Shown: positions 26,297 through 35,109, counted from the stretch's first letter. The stretch is 64,000 nt of DNA from a bacterium (GCA_004297985.1 SCRA01000033.1:17487-81486), one strand, 5' to 3'. Translations and numbers: made by a program. The notes: generated by a model from the sequence alone, not told the origin.

Positions 26297-27556
26297 CTAC
26301 GCGTAGACGCCGCGAATCTTGAGCGACTTCACCACGCGGTCGATCGCCGTCATATAGGCTGCGGTGCGCAACGGAACGTTGCGCGTCTTAGCCATCGCGT
26401 GGATCGTGGCGAAGTTGCTCTCGAGGATATCTTTGAGACGCTCGTTGACCTCGGACTCCTTCCAAAAGTAGCCCATGCGGTCTTGCGCCCACTCGAAGTA
26501 CGAGACGGTGACGCCGCCGGCGTTGGCAACGATGTCCGGGACCACCGTCACGCCTCTCGACTGCAGCACATGAGCGGCCTCGGGCGTCGTGGGACCGTTT
26601 GCTCCCTCGACCACGAGACGGGCCTGAATGCGGGCCGCGTTCTCACCGGTGAGCTGCTTCTCCAGCGCCGCCGGCACGAGGATGTCGCAGGGCAGTTCCA
26701 GCGTCTGGGCGTTGGAGATGCGCTCTCCGCCACGGAAGCCGTCCAGCGAGTGGTGCTCCTGCGCGTAAGCGATCGCCGACTTGACGTCGACGCCCTTCTC
26801 ATTGACGTAACCGCCCGTGACGTCGGAGATGCCGACGATCTTCGCGCCCTGCTCCTCCAGCAGCATCGCGGCGACCGAGCCGACGTTGCCGAAGCCCTGC
26901 ACGACGATCCGCTGCCCTTTGAGCGTGCGGTTCTCCGTCGCCAGTTGCGCCGCGGTCACGAGCATCACGCCGCGGCCGGTGGCCTCAACGCGTCCGCGTG
27001 AGCCGCCGATCTCCAGCGGCTTGCCGGTCACGACGCCGGGCACGGACATGCGCACGTGCATCGAGTAAGTGTCCATGAACCAGGCCATCGTCTGCGGATT
27101 GGTACCGACGTCGGGGGCCGGAACGTCCTTATCCGGGCCCACGATCTCCACCAGCTCCGCCGCGTATCGACGCGTGATGCGCTCGAGCTCCCCCTGCGAG
27201 AGGACGTTCGGGTCACAGGTGACCCCGCCCTTACCGCCGCCGAACGGGATGTCGACCGCAGCGCACTTCCAGGTCATCCAGAAGGCGAGCGCGGTAACTT
27301 CGTCGAGCGTCACGCCGGGATGGTAGCGGATACCACCCTTGGCCGGACCGCGAGTGAAATTGTATTGAACACGGTACCCCGTGTAGACCTCGATCTCGCC
27401 GTTATCGCGCTGAAAAGGGATCGAAACGATAACCTGGCGCGAGGGATGCGTCAAGATGCGACGCATCCCTTCTTCGATCTCGAGGTTCGCGGCGGCCTCG
27501 TTGAAATACTGAATTGCGTCTCCGAAAACGGAGACTTCACGCACTGCAGTGCTCAT
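26297..27556 (-). CDS. gdhA: Glutamate dehydrogenase
   Basis: A 419-residue Glu/Leu/Phe/Val dehydrogenase converting glutamate to 2-oxoglutarate and ammonia with NAD(P). The substrate-binding Lys lies in PAKGGIRYHPGVTLDEV, the second in PFGGGKGGVTCDPN, the catalytic Asp region in VPAPDVGTN, and the Rossmann motif is VVQGFGNVGSVAAMLL. The length fits the hexameric NAD-dependent class. It links amino-acid breakdown with the oxoacid dehydrogenase and glycine cleavage genes nearby. Confidence 0.95.
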   Translation of the reverse strand: MSTAVREVSVFGDAIQYFNEAAANLEIEEGMRRILTHPSRQVIVSIPFQRDNGEIEVYTGYRVQYNFTRGPAKGGIRYHPGVTLDEVTALAFWMTWKCAAVDIPFGGGKGGVTCDPNVLSQGELERITRRYAAELVEIVGPDKDVPAPDVGTNPQTMAWFMDTYSMHVRMSVPGVVTGKPLEIGGSRGRVEATGRGVMLVTAAQLATENRTLKGQRIVVQGFGNVGSVAAMLLEEQGAKIVGISDVTGGYVNEKGVDVKSAIAYAQEHHSLDGFRGGERISNAQTLELPCDILVPAALEKQLTGENAARIQARLVVEGANGPTTPEAAHVLQSRGVTVVPDIVANAGGVTVSYFEWAQDRMGYFWKESEVNERLKDILESNFATIHAMAKTRNVPLRTAAYMTAIDRVVKSLKIRGVYA

Positions 27557-27657
27557 GATGGGAATGGACGAACCTCCCTCGACATGGTCAAAACATCACG
27601 CCGTTCGCGTGCGCGTCCACCGGCCCCTGTCTCGGGAGCGACGGCCAAGCGAGCGGA

Positions 27658-28752
27658 CTACACGTTGAAGCGGAAGTTCACCACGTCGCCCTCTTGCATC
27701 ACGTACTCCTTACCCTCGGAACGCAAGAGGCCGGCGGCACGCACCGCCTCGAGACTCCCTAAGCGAACGAGATCGTCGTACGAAGCGATCTCCGCCCGTA
27801 TGAATCCGCGCTCGATGTCGGAGTGGATCACCCCGGCGGCATGCGGGGCCTTGGTGCCCTTATGAATCGGCCATGCGCGGGTCTCTTTCTCCCCTGCCGT
27901 CAGGAACGTCGCCAGGCCAAGCAGGTCGTAGGCTGCCATTGCCATCCTGTCCAGGCCGCTCTCGCAGGCGCCCAACTCCTCGAGGAAGGCCTCCGCCTCC
28001 TCCGGCGGGAGGCTAGCCAGCTCCGACTCGATCTTGCCGGAGAGGGCGACCATCCTTGAGCCCTCGCCATCGGCGATCGCGCGCAGAACGCCGACCATCG
28101 GTCCCGGTGCGGCGAGTTGCGCTTCGTCGACGTTCGCGACGTACATCAGCGGTTTGACCGTCAGCAGGCCGACCTCGTTCGCGATCTCCCGCTCGAGGCT
28201 TCCAGCAGGGAAGCGGCGTGCCGCCTGGCCGTGTTCTAGAGCCTCCTGGAGGCGCTTAGCACCCTCCAAGCGTGATGCCAGCTTGGGATCGGCCCGCACC
28301 AGGCGCTCCAGCTTCGGAATGTGTCGCTCGAGCGTCCCGAGGTCGGCCAGCGCCATCTCCAAGGCGATGATCTCGACGTCGCGCGCGGGATCCGGGGCAC
28401 CCTCCACGTGGACGACGTCGTCGTCTTCGAAGCAGCGCACGACCATCGCGACGGCATCCGTGTTGCGGATGTGGCTGAGGAAGGCGTTGCCGAGACCCTC
28501 ACCTTTACTGGCGCCGCGCACGAGGCCCGCGATGTCGATGAACTCGGTGGTGGCCGGGACGATCTTCTGCGAATGGAAGAGCTTGCCCAGCACTTCGAGC
28601 CGCTTATCGGGAACGGGGACGACGCCCACGTTGGGATCGATCGTGCAGAACGGGTAGTTGGCGGCGGCAGCCGCCGCCGATCGCGTCAAGGCATTGAAGA
28701 TGGTCGACTTCCCGACGTTGGGGAGACCGACGATGCCGCAAGAGAGGCTCAA
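27658..28752 (-). CDS. ychF: Ribosome-binding ATPase YchF
   Basis: An Obg-related P-loop ATPase (364 residues) that binds ribosomes and responds to redox state. G1 is GLPNVGKSTIFNAL, G3 is DIAGLVRGASKGEGLGN; the NxxE motif (instead of NKxD) reads NVDE in MYVANVDEAQL; the C-terminal TGS domain ends GDVVNFRFNV. The start is TTG 28752, whose bases overlap the stop of the upstream MscS-like gene as TTGA. The open frame continues upstream, but the extra residues overlap the channel gene in another frame and are not part of YchF. Confidence 0.94.
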   Translation of the reverse strand: MSLSCGIVGLPNVGKSTIFNALTRSAAAAAANYPFCTIDPNVGVVPVPDKRLEVLGKLFHSQKIVPATTEFIDIAGLVRGASKGEGLGNAFLSHIRNTDAVAMVVRCFEDDDVVHVEGAPDPARDVEIIALEMALADLGTLERHIPKLERLVRADPKLASRLEGAKRLQEALEHGQAARRFPAGSLEREIANEVGLLTVKPLMYVANVDEAQLAAPGPMVGVLRAIADGEGSRMVALSGKIESELASLPPEEAEAFLEELGACESGLDRMAMAAYDLLGLATFLTAGEKETRAWPIHKGTKAPHAAGVIHSDIERGFIRAEIASYDDLVRLGSLEAVRAAGLLRSEGKEYVMQEGDVVNFRFNV

Positions 28753-29495
28753 GTAGGAAACAGCTTCCAGCCGCGCTTCTGGAGTGCGGCGACGAGGGTG
28801 AGGCGGATACGGGAGACGGCGTCCGGTGTGGGCATGGCGTACGAGAACTGGGCGGCGAGCCAACCGTAGCCGCCCTCCACCTTGGAGAGCGTGACGGTAG
28901 CGTCTCCCAGGCCCTGCGAGGCGATGCAGGAACGTACATCTTCGCAGAGGGCGGCTACGTCGACGTCCTTCAGCGGCAAGGCGAACTCGACGCTCGCCAT
29001 GCTGCTGCGCGTGTAGTTGGTCAGCGTGGTGATCTGGCCGTTGGGAATGATCACCATCCGCCCACGTGAATCGCGAAGATGCGTTGAGCGCAGGCCGATC
29101 GAGACCACCTGCCCCTCCGCCCCTGCCGTGGCCACATAGTCGTCGATACCCATCTGGTTCTCGGCTAGGATAAAGAAGCCGGCAAGCCAGTCGCGGATGA
29201 GTGTCTGCGCCCCCAGCGCCACCGCGATACCCGCGATGCCCGCCGCCTCCAACAGCGCGGTCAAGTCGATGCCGAACACATTGAGCACGGCAGCAACACC
29301 GGCCAACGCGATGCCGTAGTACCAAAGCGAGGAGGCCACGGCGGCGATCGTCGCAGCCCGCGGCACCAGGCGTGCGGCGAGACGCTGCCCAAAGAGGCGA
29401 CGGATCAGAACCGCGCCCAGCCGCCCTGCGAGTAGTGCCGCGGCGAATTCGAGGGCAGCTACGATCCAGTGCTCGTGAAGGAGATCGGGTAGCAA
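28749..29495 (-). CDS. MscS-family mechanosensitive channel
   Basis: A small-conductance channel subunit of about 248 residues. Transmembrane helices lie near WIVAALEFAAALLAGRLGAV, IAAVASSLWYYGIALAGVA and the pore-lining TM3 region AAGIAGIAVALGAQTLIRDW. The beta domain has MGIDDYVATAGAEGQVVSIG and RMVIIPNGQITTLTNYTR. TTG 29495 is my tentative start; the longer frame to 29798 would overlap the divergent nuclease gene. It is translationally coupled to ychF. Confidence 0.85.
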   Translation of the reverse strand: MLPDLLHEHWIVAALEFAAALLAGRLGAVLIRRLFGQRLAARLVPRAATIAAVASSLWYYGIALAGVAAVLNVFGIDLTALLEAAGIAGIAVALGAQTLIRDWLAGFFILAENQMGIDDYVATAGAEGQVVSIGLRSTHLRDSRGRMVIIPNGQITTLTNYTRSSMASVEFALPLKDVDVAALCEDVRSCIASQGLGDATVTLSKVEGGYGWLAAQFSYAMPTPDAVSRIRLTLVAALQKRGWKLFPT

Positions 29496-29586
29496 GGCGA
29501 GGCACCAATTTCGGGGGCGGGCGCCGGCTTCCCTACGCGGGAAGCGGCAACCAGGAATCGGCGCGGAAGCCGAGGGAAAAGCCCGC

Positions 29587-30060
29587 ATGCGGCAGATGAA
29601 AGTGGACAAGCTGGGCATCGATCTGCTTACCCACGATCCCGTGGTCATCCTCAAGGACATCGAGGGGAAGCGGTATCTGCCCATCCTCATCGGCCCGTTC
29701 GAGGCGACGGCGATCGCACTCGCGCTCGAGGGCACGCAAGCGCCGCGCCCACTCTCCCACGACTTGATGAAGAGCATCCTCGAGACGCTCGAAGCCAAAC
29801 TCGTCCAAGTCGTCGTTCACGACATCAAGGACTCGACGTTCTACGCGCGCCTGGTCATCGAGACCGACGGCGAGACCGAGGAGATCGATGCACGCCCGTC
29901 CGACGCTATCGCGCTTGCGCTGCGCGTCGGTGCCCCGATTTACGTTTCCGACAAGATTGCCTTGGAGGAGACGGTGTATGACAAGAAGGCCGAGGCCGAG
30001 GAGAAGCAGCGCTTCCAAAAGTTCATCGAAGAGCTCAAGCCCTCCGATTTTCGCGATTGA
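29587..30060 (+). CDS. Bifunctional nuclease family protein (DUF151)
   Basis: A 157-residue BFN-domain protein. Motifs are VVILKDIEGKRYLPILIGPFEA, RPLSHDLMKSILETL and DARPSDAIALALRVGAPIYVS. Plant members have RNase and DNase activity, whereas bacterial roles are poorly known. It starts at ATG 29587 or a close in-frame ATG (29596). It is followed by mtnP after 36 bases. Confidence 0.88.
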   Translation: MRQMKVDKLGIDLLTHDPVVILKDIEGKRYLPILIGPFEATAIALALEGTQAPRPLSHDLMKSILETLEAKLVQVVVHDIKDSTFYARLVIETDGETEEIDARPSDAIALALRVGAPIYVSDKIALEETVYDKKAEAEEKQRFQKFIEELKPSDFRD

Positions 30061-30096
30061 TCGCGTTCCACTACCTGCGACCGTAAGGAGACATCG

Positions 30097-30906
30097 TTGC
30101 TAAACGAGCATGCCGAGATCGGCGTTTTCGGCGGATCCGGCTTCTACTCGCTGTTGGATACCATCAAAGAAGTGGTCATCGAGACCCCGTACGGCCCGCC
30201 GAGCGACGCTTTCGCGATCGGCGAGGTAGCGGGAAGGCGCGTGGCCTTCCTGCCGCGCCACGGCAAGGACCATCGCTATCCGCCCCACATGATCAACTAT
30301 CGTGCAAACCTCTGGGCGATGAGGGAGCTGGGCGTCACGCGCATCATCGGGCCGTGTGCCGCGGGCTCGCTCGACGCCGCCTGCGCCCCCGGCCACTTCG
30401 TGGTGGCCGATCAGCTCGTCGACCGCACCAACGCGCGCAAGGATACGTTCTACGACGGGCCCATCACCACGCACGTCTCCTTCGCCGACCCGTACTGTCC
30501 ACAGCTCCGGCCGGTCGCTGTGCAGGCATGCAAAGACGTCGGCGTGACCACGCACGAGAGCGGCACGATCGTCACCATTCAGGGCCCGCGCTTCTCCACG
30601 CGCGCCGAGTCGCAGTGGTATGCCGGCACCGGCTGGCAGGTCATCAACATGACACAGTATCCAGAGGCCTATCTGGCGCGCGAGCTGGAGATGTGCTACG
30701 TCAACATCTCGCTGATCACGGACTACGACGTCGGCCTCGACGGGGAGGCTGGGATCGAGCCGGTGACGCACGCCGGGGTGATCGAAATCTTCGACAAGAA
30801 CAATGCTCGCGTGCGCGATGCCATCCTCAAGATCATCGAGCGAATGCCGGCCGAGCGTACCTGCAGTTGCGGATCGGCGCTGCTCGGCGCACGCATCGGA
30901 CATTAG
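30097..30906 (+). CDS. mtnP: S-methyl-5'-thioadenosine phosphorylase
   Basis: This enzyme (269 residues) splits methylthioadenosine, a by-product of polyamine synthesis, into adenine and methylthioribose-1-phosphate. Motifs are IGVFGGSGFYSLLD, the phosphate-contacting FLPRHGKDHRYPPHMINYRA, TIQGPRFSTRAES and INMTQYPEAYLARE. TTG 30097 is the start, with TAAGGAG eight bases upstream. The likely arginine/ornithine decarboxylase at 35.1 kb provides a possible polyamine context. Confidence 0.94.
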   Translation: MLNEHAEIGVFGGSGFYSLLDTIKEVVIETPYGPPSDAFAIGEVAGRRVAFLPRHGKDHRYPPHMINYRANLWAMRELGVTRIIGPCAAGSLDAACAPGHFVVADQLVDRTNARKDTFYDGPITTHVSFADPYCPQLRPVAVQACKDVGVTTHESGTIVTIQGPRFSTRAESQWYAGTGWQVINMTQYPEAYLARELEMCYVNISLITDYDVGLDGEAGIEPVTHAGVIEIFDKNNARVRDAILKIIERMPAERTCSCGSALLGARIGH

Positions 30907-30914
30907 GAGATACG

Positions 30915-31619
30915 ATGCGGCGCATCGAGCTCGACGGCTACGCAAAAGGGCTAGGGCTCTTGATCACCAATCCCGTGGTGATCGTGCCCCCGCTGCTGGC
31001 GGACATGACGGCAAAACTGTTGAGCTATGCGCTGCTGGGTGGGCCCACAGGCATCGTCGGCTCGATCAGCGGCGGCTTCGCCTCGCTGCTGATCTTCATC
31101 ATCGAGTGCTTCGGCTTCGGCGTCGCGATGATCGTGGCGTCGTATGCCTGGCGCATGGGGCGCGCACGCATCGACGTGGCATGGGATGATGCGCGGCGCA
31201 AGTTCGGCGAAGTGGCGATGGCCGCTCTGGGTTTGAACTTCGCGCTTTGGATCGCCGGCATGATCGGCGGCTTTCTGGTCCCCTTCTACGGCGCGCTCGC
31301 GCTGACGGTCGTCGCGGCCTACTTCTTCATCTACACGCTGCCCGCGGCGGCCGTCGGTGGTACGCCCGGTTTCTCCGCGCTGGGCTCATCGGTCGACCGT
31401 GCGCGCTCCAATGCGCCCGCAGCGCTCGTGCTCACGGCTGTCTCCACGGTATTGATCATCCTGCCGCAGCGCTATCTGTTCGGCTGGGCCTACCAGTTCG
31501 GCGCCGTCGCGGAGCTCGCGTTCGAGACGCTCGTGACCGCGATCGTCTTCGGGTATCTGGCCATCGTCACCGTGCGCGTCTACGAGGACACGGCCTTCTC
31601 GTTCTGGCGCCGCTACTAA
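30915..31619 (+). CDS. Integral membrane protein, unknown function
   Basis: A 234-residue multi-span membrane protein without a family I can name. Hydrophobic helices include LLITNPVVIVPPLLADMTA, SGGFASLLIFIIECFGFGV, FALWIAGMIGGFLVPFYGA, LTVVAAYFFIYTLPAAAVGG and LVLTAVSTVLIILPQRYLFG. The layout resembles glycerophosphodiester-type or DUF4013-like membrane domains, but that is a weak resemblance. It follows mtnP by eight bases. Its end abuts the repeat element at 31631. Confidence 0.7.
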   Translation: MRRIELDGYAKGLGLLITNPVVIVPPLLADMTAKLLSYALLGGPTGIVGSISGGFASLLIFIIECFGFGVAMIVASYAWRMGRARIDVAWDDARRKFGEVAMAALGLNFALWIAGMIGGFLVPFYGALALTVVAAYFFIYTLPAAAVGGTPGFSALGSSVDRARSNAPAALVLTAVSTVLIILPQRYLFGWAYQFGAVAELAFETLVTAIVFGYLAIVTVRVYEDTAFSFWRRY

Positions 31620-31630
31620 AGTAAACCACG

Positions 31631-31661
31631 CCGCTCGGCAACGGTGGGATGGCGCAAGTCA
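31631..31661. repeat. Half copy of the two-tier hairpin element
   Basis: This 31-base segment matches 31725-31755 at 27 of 31 positions (CCGCTCGGCAACG, two changes, then GGGATGGCGCAAGTCA with two changes). It corresponds to one arm of the element without its partner, placed next to copy 2 in tandem. It is evidence that the element can duplicate or be truncated. Confidence 0.8.
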
Positions 31662-31765
31662 AGGAATCGCTGATTTCCGTCAGACCAAGGCGCCGAGCGG
31701 TGAGGTGTACTTCTCGTACATGAGCCGCTCGGCAACGCAGGGACGGCGCAAATCAGCGACTCCTT
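31661..31765. repeat. Two-tier hairpin element, copy 2 (inverted; convergent gene junction)
   Basis: Outer arms AAGGAATCGCTGATTT (31661-31676) and AAATCAGCGACTCCTT (31750-31765) pair at 15 of 16 positions. Inner arms GCCGAGCGG (31692-31700) and CCGCTCGGC (31725-31733) pair perfectly, and TGTAC/GTACA (31706-31720) forms the apical stem. The minus-strand core GGCGCCTTGGTCTGA (31694-31680) is identical to copy 1 at 13042. Stems differ from copy 1 in sequence but conserve pairing. It fills the gap between the convergent membrane-protein gene and holB, reaching into the holB stop codon. Confidence 0.85.
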
Positions 31766-32762
31766 AAGCTAACTGGACGCGGAGCCAGTCCAGCACGAAG
31801 CCCGGCGGCACATTGGTCGCGGCCATCTCCTGCGCCTCACCGGCGGCCGCGAGGGCAACCATGATCCTCGCCGGGTCGCGGCGCGGCCAGCTCGCAAGGC
31901 GGGCACTCTCGTCGGCTACCAGGGCCCGCTGGGCGTCGCCCGAGGCGCACACCACCAGCCAGTCGCGCAGCAGGCGCTTGATCTCGCGCAGCACGCCCTC
32001 GAGGTTGTCGCGCGCCACCCACTCCGCCTCGACCATTCCCCCGCGCAGCGCGCCGTCGAGCCACTCCGCCGCCTGACGGCGCAAGTCGGCAAAGGCGCCG
32101 CCTTCAACGGCCGCCAGCGCACGCGAGAGATCTCCCTGGGCAAGCCCCGCCGCCGTGCGGGCCTGGTCGGCGCCGGCTCCGCGCGCGCGCAGCAGCGCTT
32201 CGATCTCGGTACCGCCGACCGGGCCGAAGCGCACGCCGATCATGCGCGAGCGAATGGTCGCGAGGAGGCGCTCGGGGACATCGGTGGTGAGGATCATCAA
32301 CACCTGCGGCGGCGGCTCCTCGAGGAACTTCAAGAGCGCATTGGCGGCCTCGTGCGTTGCGAACTCGATGTCGCCCAGGATCACCACGCGCCAGCCTCCT
32401 GAGTAGGAGCGCAGCGACATCTGTCGCACCAGATCGCGCGCCGTCATCTCCTCGCTTTCGTGGAAACCGGCGCCGCCCGTGCCCATCCTCACGATCCCAA
32501 CGGAGACGAAGAGGTCGGGGTGAGTGCCGGCCTCCACTTGCACGCAGGACGGACAGCAGCCGCAGTATCCGACGACGCCCGCCTTGGGTTCGGTACAGAG
32601 CAGCGACTTGGCCAACAGCTTTGCGAAGGTCTTCTTGCCTACACCGGGAGGGCCGTGAAAGAGGTACCCGTGCGCCAGCCGCTCTGGACGGAGCCGCTCG
32701 AAGAGCGCGCGTGGTCCCGCCTGGCCGATCACCTCGAACGAGAGCGTGCGCCCCGCACTCAC
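31764..32762 (-). CDS. holB: DNA polymerase III delta' subunit
   Basis: A clamp-loader AAA+ subunit (332 residues). It has the P-loop GPPGVGKKTFAKLLA, zinc-binding cysteines CGCCPSCVQVEAGTHPD, and the segment ANALLKFLEEPPPQVLMILTT, in which clamp-loader delta' subunits carry sensor 1. The C-terminal helical region is divergent, as usual. GTG 32762 overlaps the tmk stop by four bases (GTGA). It is third in R3H ATPase-tmk-holB. tmk-holB pairing is widespread in bacteria. Confidence 0.9.
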   Translation of the reverse strand: MSAGRTLSFEVIGQAGPRALFERLRPERLAHGYLFHGPPGVGKKTFAKLLAKSLLCTEPKAGVVGYCGCCPSCVQVEAGTHPDLFVSVGIVRMGTGGAGFHESEEMTARDLVRQMSLRSYSGGWRVVILGDIEFATHEAANALLKFLEEPPPQVLMILTTDVPERLLATIRSRMIGVRFGPVGGTEIEALLRARGAGADQARTAAGLAQGDLSRALAAVEGGAFADLRRQAAEWLDGALRGGMVEAEWVARDNLEGVLREIKRLLRDWLVVCASGDAQRALVADESARLASWPRRDPARIMVALAAAGEAQEMAATNVPPGFVLDWLRVQLA

Positions 32763-33409
32763 CGCGCCGCCCCCTGAACTCCCCCACGGCGCTCGATCTC
32801 CGCGAGCGCCTGGGCCGCCAGCGCCTCAGACGGCTGGCGCGCATCGAGCACCACGAAGCGCTCGGAGAAGCGGCGAGCGAGCGCGGCGTAGCCCTCCGCC
32901 ACGCGACGGTGAAAGGCTTCCGACTCGAGTTCCATGCGGTCGAGTTCGCCATCGCGCGCGTGCATCCGCCGCTGCGCCTCCTCCTGCGGTAGATCGAGCA
33001 GCAGCGTAAGATCGGGAGCCAGGTCCTCCGTCGCGATGCGGTTGAGCGCAAGAACGCAGTCGGCGCCCAGGCTGCGGCCGTAGCCCTGGTAGGCCACGCT
33101 AGCGTCCCAAAATCGGTCGCAGAGGACGAACGCTCCGCGCTCCAGCGCGGGGCGGATCACAACGCGCACCAACTGCGCGCGCGAGGCGGCCATCAGCATC
33201 GCCTCGGCCAACGGATCGATGGCCGCCGCGCGGTCGAGAAAGAGCGCGCGCACGCGTTCCCCTAGCGGCGTGCCGCCGGGCTCCCGGGTCACCAGGGGCT
33301 CGACGCCGCGTCCACGCAGCGCTTCCGCCAGCACGGCGACGAGGGTGCTCTTGCCGGCACCCTCCACTCCTTCGACGGTCACGAACACGTGACGCTTACT
33401 ACCCCTCAC
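32759..33409 (-). CDS. tmk: Thymidylate kinase
   Basis: dTMP kinase (216 residues) for dTTP supply. P-loop VEGVEGAGKSTLVAVLAEAL, the DR-x motif in FVLCDRFWDASVAYQGYGR, and the LID segment LDLPQEEAQRRMHARDGELDRME are present. LID arginines are visible, while the P-loop has Gly rather than Arg after Glu-Gly-Val-Glu, as in E. coli-like enzymes. GTG 33409 starts eleven bases inside the end of the R3H ATPase gene; a later GTG (codon 7) is possible. Confidence 0.93.
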   Translation of the reverse strand: MRGSKRHVFVTVEGVEGAGKSTLVAVLAEALRGRGVEPLVTREPGGTPLGERVRALFLDRAAAIDPLAEAMLMAASRAQLVRVVIRPALERGAFVLCDRFWDASVAYQGYGRSLGADCVLALNRIATEDLAPDLTLLLDLPQEEAQRRMHARDGELDRMELESEAFHRRVAEGYAALARRFSERFVVLDARQPSEALAAQALAEIERRGGVQGAAR

Positions 33410-35012
33410 CGCGGAAGATCTGCACGCGACGGTTGGGTTCGGCCCCGGTGCTGCGTGACTGCAGACGGTACTTCTCCGCCAACTGGTGCTGCATGCGCCG
33501 GATGTAGGACGTCTGCGGGGAGAGCTCCACGGTCTGCGCGTCGAGCAGGACCTGATAGACCGCCTCCTCCGCCTCGCGCAGGGCGATCTCCTCGGAGTCG
33601 ATGCTCCCGAGATTGAAGAGGTCCTTCAAGCAATTCTGAAGCTGCGCCGTCGTGTTCGTCTTGATCGAATAGATGGGCACGTTCTCCGAGGCGATCTCGC
33701 GCAAGCGCGAAGTCTCCTTACGCTCCAGCGTCTTCAGCGTGATCACCACGTCGGCATCGTCCCACTTGCGCGCGATCGCGGCATTGACGCGCAGGTTCTG
33801 GATCGCCCGCTCGATCTTGTTGCGCGAAACACCGTAAGGAAAGATCATCTTGGGGCGCTCACGCTCGCCTTCTTCGCGATCCTCCTCCCACAGCTCGCGA
33901 TCGAGGCCCATATGGCCGTCGCGCACCACGGGCTGCATCTCGGCAACCTGCACGACCTCGACGATGCCGCTGGCGCTGCGTTGGCGCACCTCGGGCTGGG
34001 GTGTGTAGCCGCGCAGCAGCGCATCGACGACGTCGGCGACGTTGCCGTGGATGGCCAGACGATCGCGTTCTTGGATCTCGATGAGCACGTCGAAGGTTGG
34101 CGGTGCCTTGCGCTCGAGCACCGTCTTACGGGTGCCGCGCCGGCGTGCCTCCTCATCCGAGAGCGTCACCGCGCTGATTCCGCCCATGAGGTCCGAAAGC
34201 GTAGGGTTCATCAGCAGGTTCTCGAGCGACTGGCCGTGGGCCGTACCGATCAACTGCACGCCGCGCTCGGCGATCGTGCGCGAGGCCATCGCCTCCGCTT
34301 CGGTACCGATCTCGTCGATGACCACCACCTGCGGCATGTGGTTCTCGACGGCCTCGATCATCACGGCGTGCTGGAGCGCCGGCTCCGCCACCTGCATGCG
34401 CCGAGCGTGGCCGATGCCCGGATGCGGAATGTCGCCATCACCGGCGATCTCATTGGAGGTATCGACGATCACCACGCGGCGCCGATCTTCGGAGAGCACG
34501 CGCGCGATCTCACGGAGCATCGTAGTTTTGCCTACGCCGGGACGTCCCAGCAGGCAGATCGACTTACCGCTGCGCACGACGTCGAGGATGAGATCGATGG
34601 TGCCGTAGACGGCGCGCCCGACGCGGCAGGTGAGGCCCACCACCGTGCCGGTGCGGTTGCGGATCGCCGAGATGCGGTGGAGGGTCATCGCGATGCCGGC
34701 ACGGTTGTCTTTGCCAAAGGGACTGAGGCGCCCGATGACGTGCTCGAGGTCCTCTTGCGTGACCGGCTCGTTCGAGAGATAGACGAAGTCTTCGGAGAAG
34801 CGCGCCTCGGGGAGACGGCCGAGATCCAGGACGACCTCGATGATCGCCTCGAGGTCGTGGAGACGAATCAGTGCCTGCCGGATCGGGAGGGGAAAGATAT
34901 CGAGGAGCTGTCTGAGCTCCAGTGATGGAGAAATGCTCTCAGGTTGCACCGCCAACGTATCGCCACCTCTGTTTCCGACGCGAGCGAGAAGCGGGAAGTC
35001 GTGCTGTACCAT
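33399..35012 (-). CDS. R3H-domain AAA ATPase (SpoIIIAA/Ycf45-like)
   Basis: A 537-residue protein with an N-terminal AAA ATPase resembling SpoIIIAA and chloroplast Ycf45 (Walker A LLGRPGVGKTTML; Walker B VVVIDEIGTEAEAMA; GTAHGQSLENLL) and a C-terminal R3H single-strand nucleic-acid-binding domain (YIRRMQHQLAEKY). Between them is a region with VVITLKTLERKETSRLREIA. Known members are uncharacterised; the nucleic-acid-binding domain and placement before tmk and holB suggest a DNA or RNA housekeeping role. The N-terminus is uncertain; a GTG about 21 codons in is an alternative. Confidence 0.88.
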   Translation of the reverse strand: MVQHDFPLLARVGNRGGDTLAVQPESISPSLELRQLLDIFPLPIRQALIRLHDLEAIIEVVLDLGRLPEARFSEDFVYLSNEPVTQEDLEHVIGRLSPFGKDNRAGIAMTLHRISAIRNRTGTVVGLTCRVGRAVYGTIDLILDVVRSGKSICLLGRPGVGKTTMLREIARVLSEDRRRVVIVDTSNEIAGDGDIPHPGIGHARRMQVAEPALQHAVMIEAVENHMPQVVVIDEIGTEAEAMASRTIAERGVQLIGTAHGQSLENLLMNPTLSDLMGGISAVTLSDEEARRRGTRKTVLERKAPPTFDVLIEIQERDRLAIHGNVADVVDALLRGYTPQPEVRQRSASGIVEVVQVAEMQPVVRDGHMGLDRELWEEDREEGERERPKMIFPYGVSRNKIERAIQNLRVNAAIARKWDDADVVITLKTLERKETSRLREIASENVPIYSIKTNTTAQLQNCLKDLFNLGSIDSEEIALREAEEAVYQVLLDAQTVELSPQTSYIRRMQHQLAEKYRLQSRSTGAEPNRRVQIFRGEG

Positions 35013-35069
35013 CTACACGCCTGCTCAACTCCTCCTCTCTCCGCTTGGAACGCGGCGGTTCGGTGCCTG

Positions 35070-35099
35070 GTTGCGCCGCATCTTCGTGAGCGGCGCAAC
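35070..35099. other. Perfect stem-loop between decarboxylase and R3H ATPase genes
   Basis: GTTGCGCCGC (35070-35079) and GCGGCGCAAC (35090-35099) form a 10-bp perfect stem with a 10-base loop, 11 bases downstream of the decarboxylase stop on the minus strand. No T-run follows, so it is not a classical intrinsic terminator. It may act in rho-dependent termination or RNA 3'-end protection. Confidence 0.55.
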
Positions 35100-35109
35100 T
35101 CCGGCCTGC

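Noticed and set aside
27658..29508. A single 616-residue protein spanning YchF and upstream sequence
   Set aside because: The extra N-terminal 250 residues are an out-of-frame reading of the MscS-like gene; the TTGA overlap and family alignment place the YchF start at 28752.
33486..34925. A long plus-strand open frame (479 residues) opposite the R3H ATPase
   Set aside because: His/Asp/Arg/Leu-rich composition is the antisense of a high-GC gene; the minus strand has the Walker and R3H motifs.
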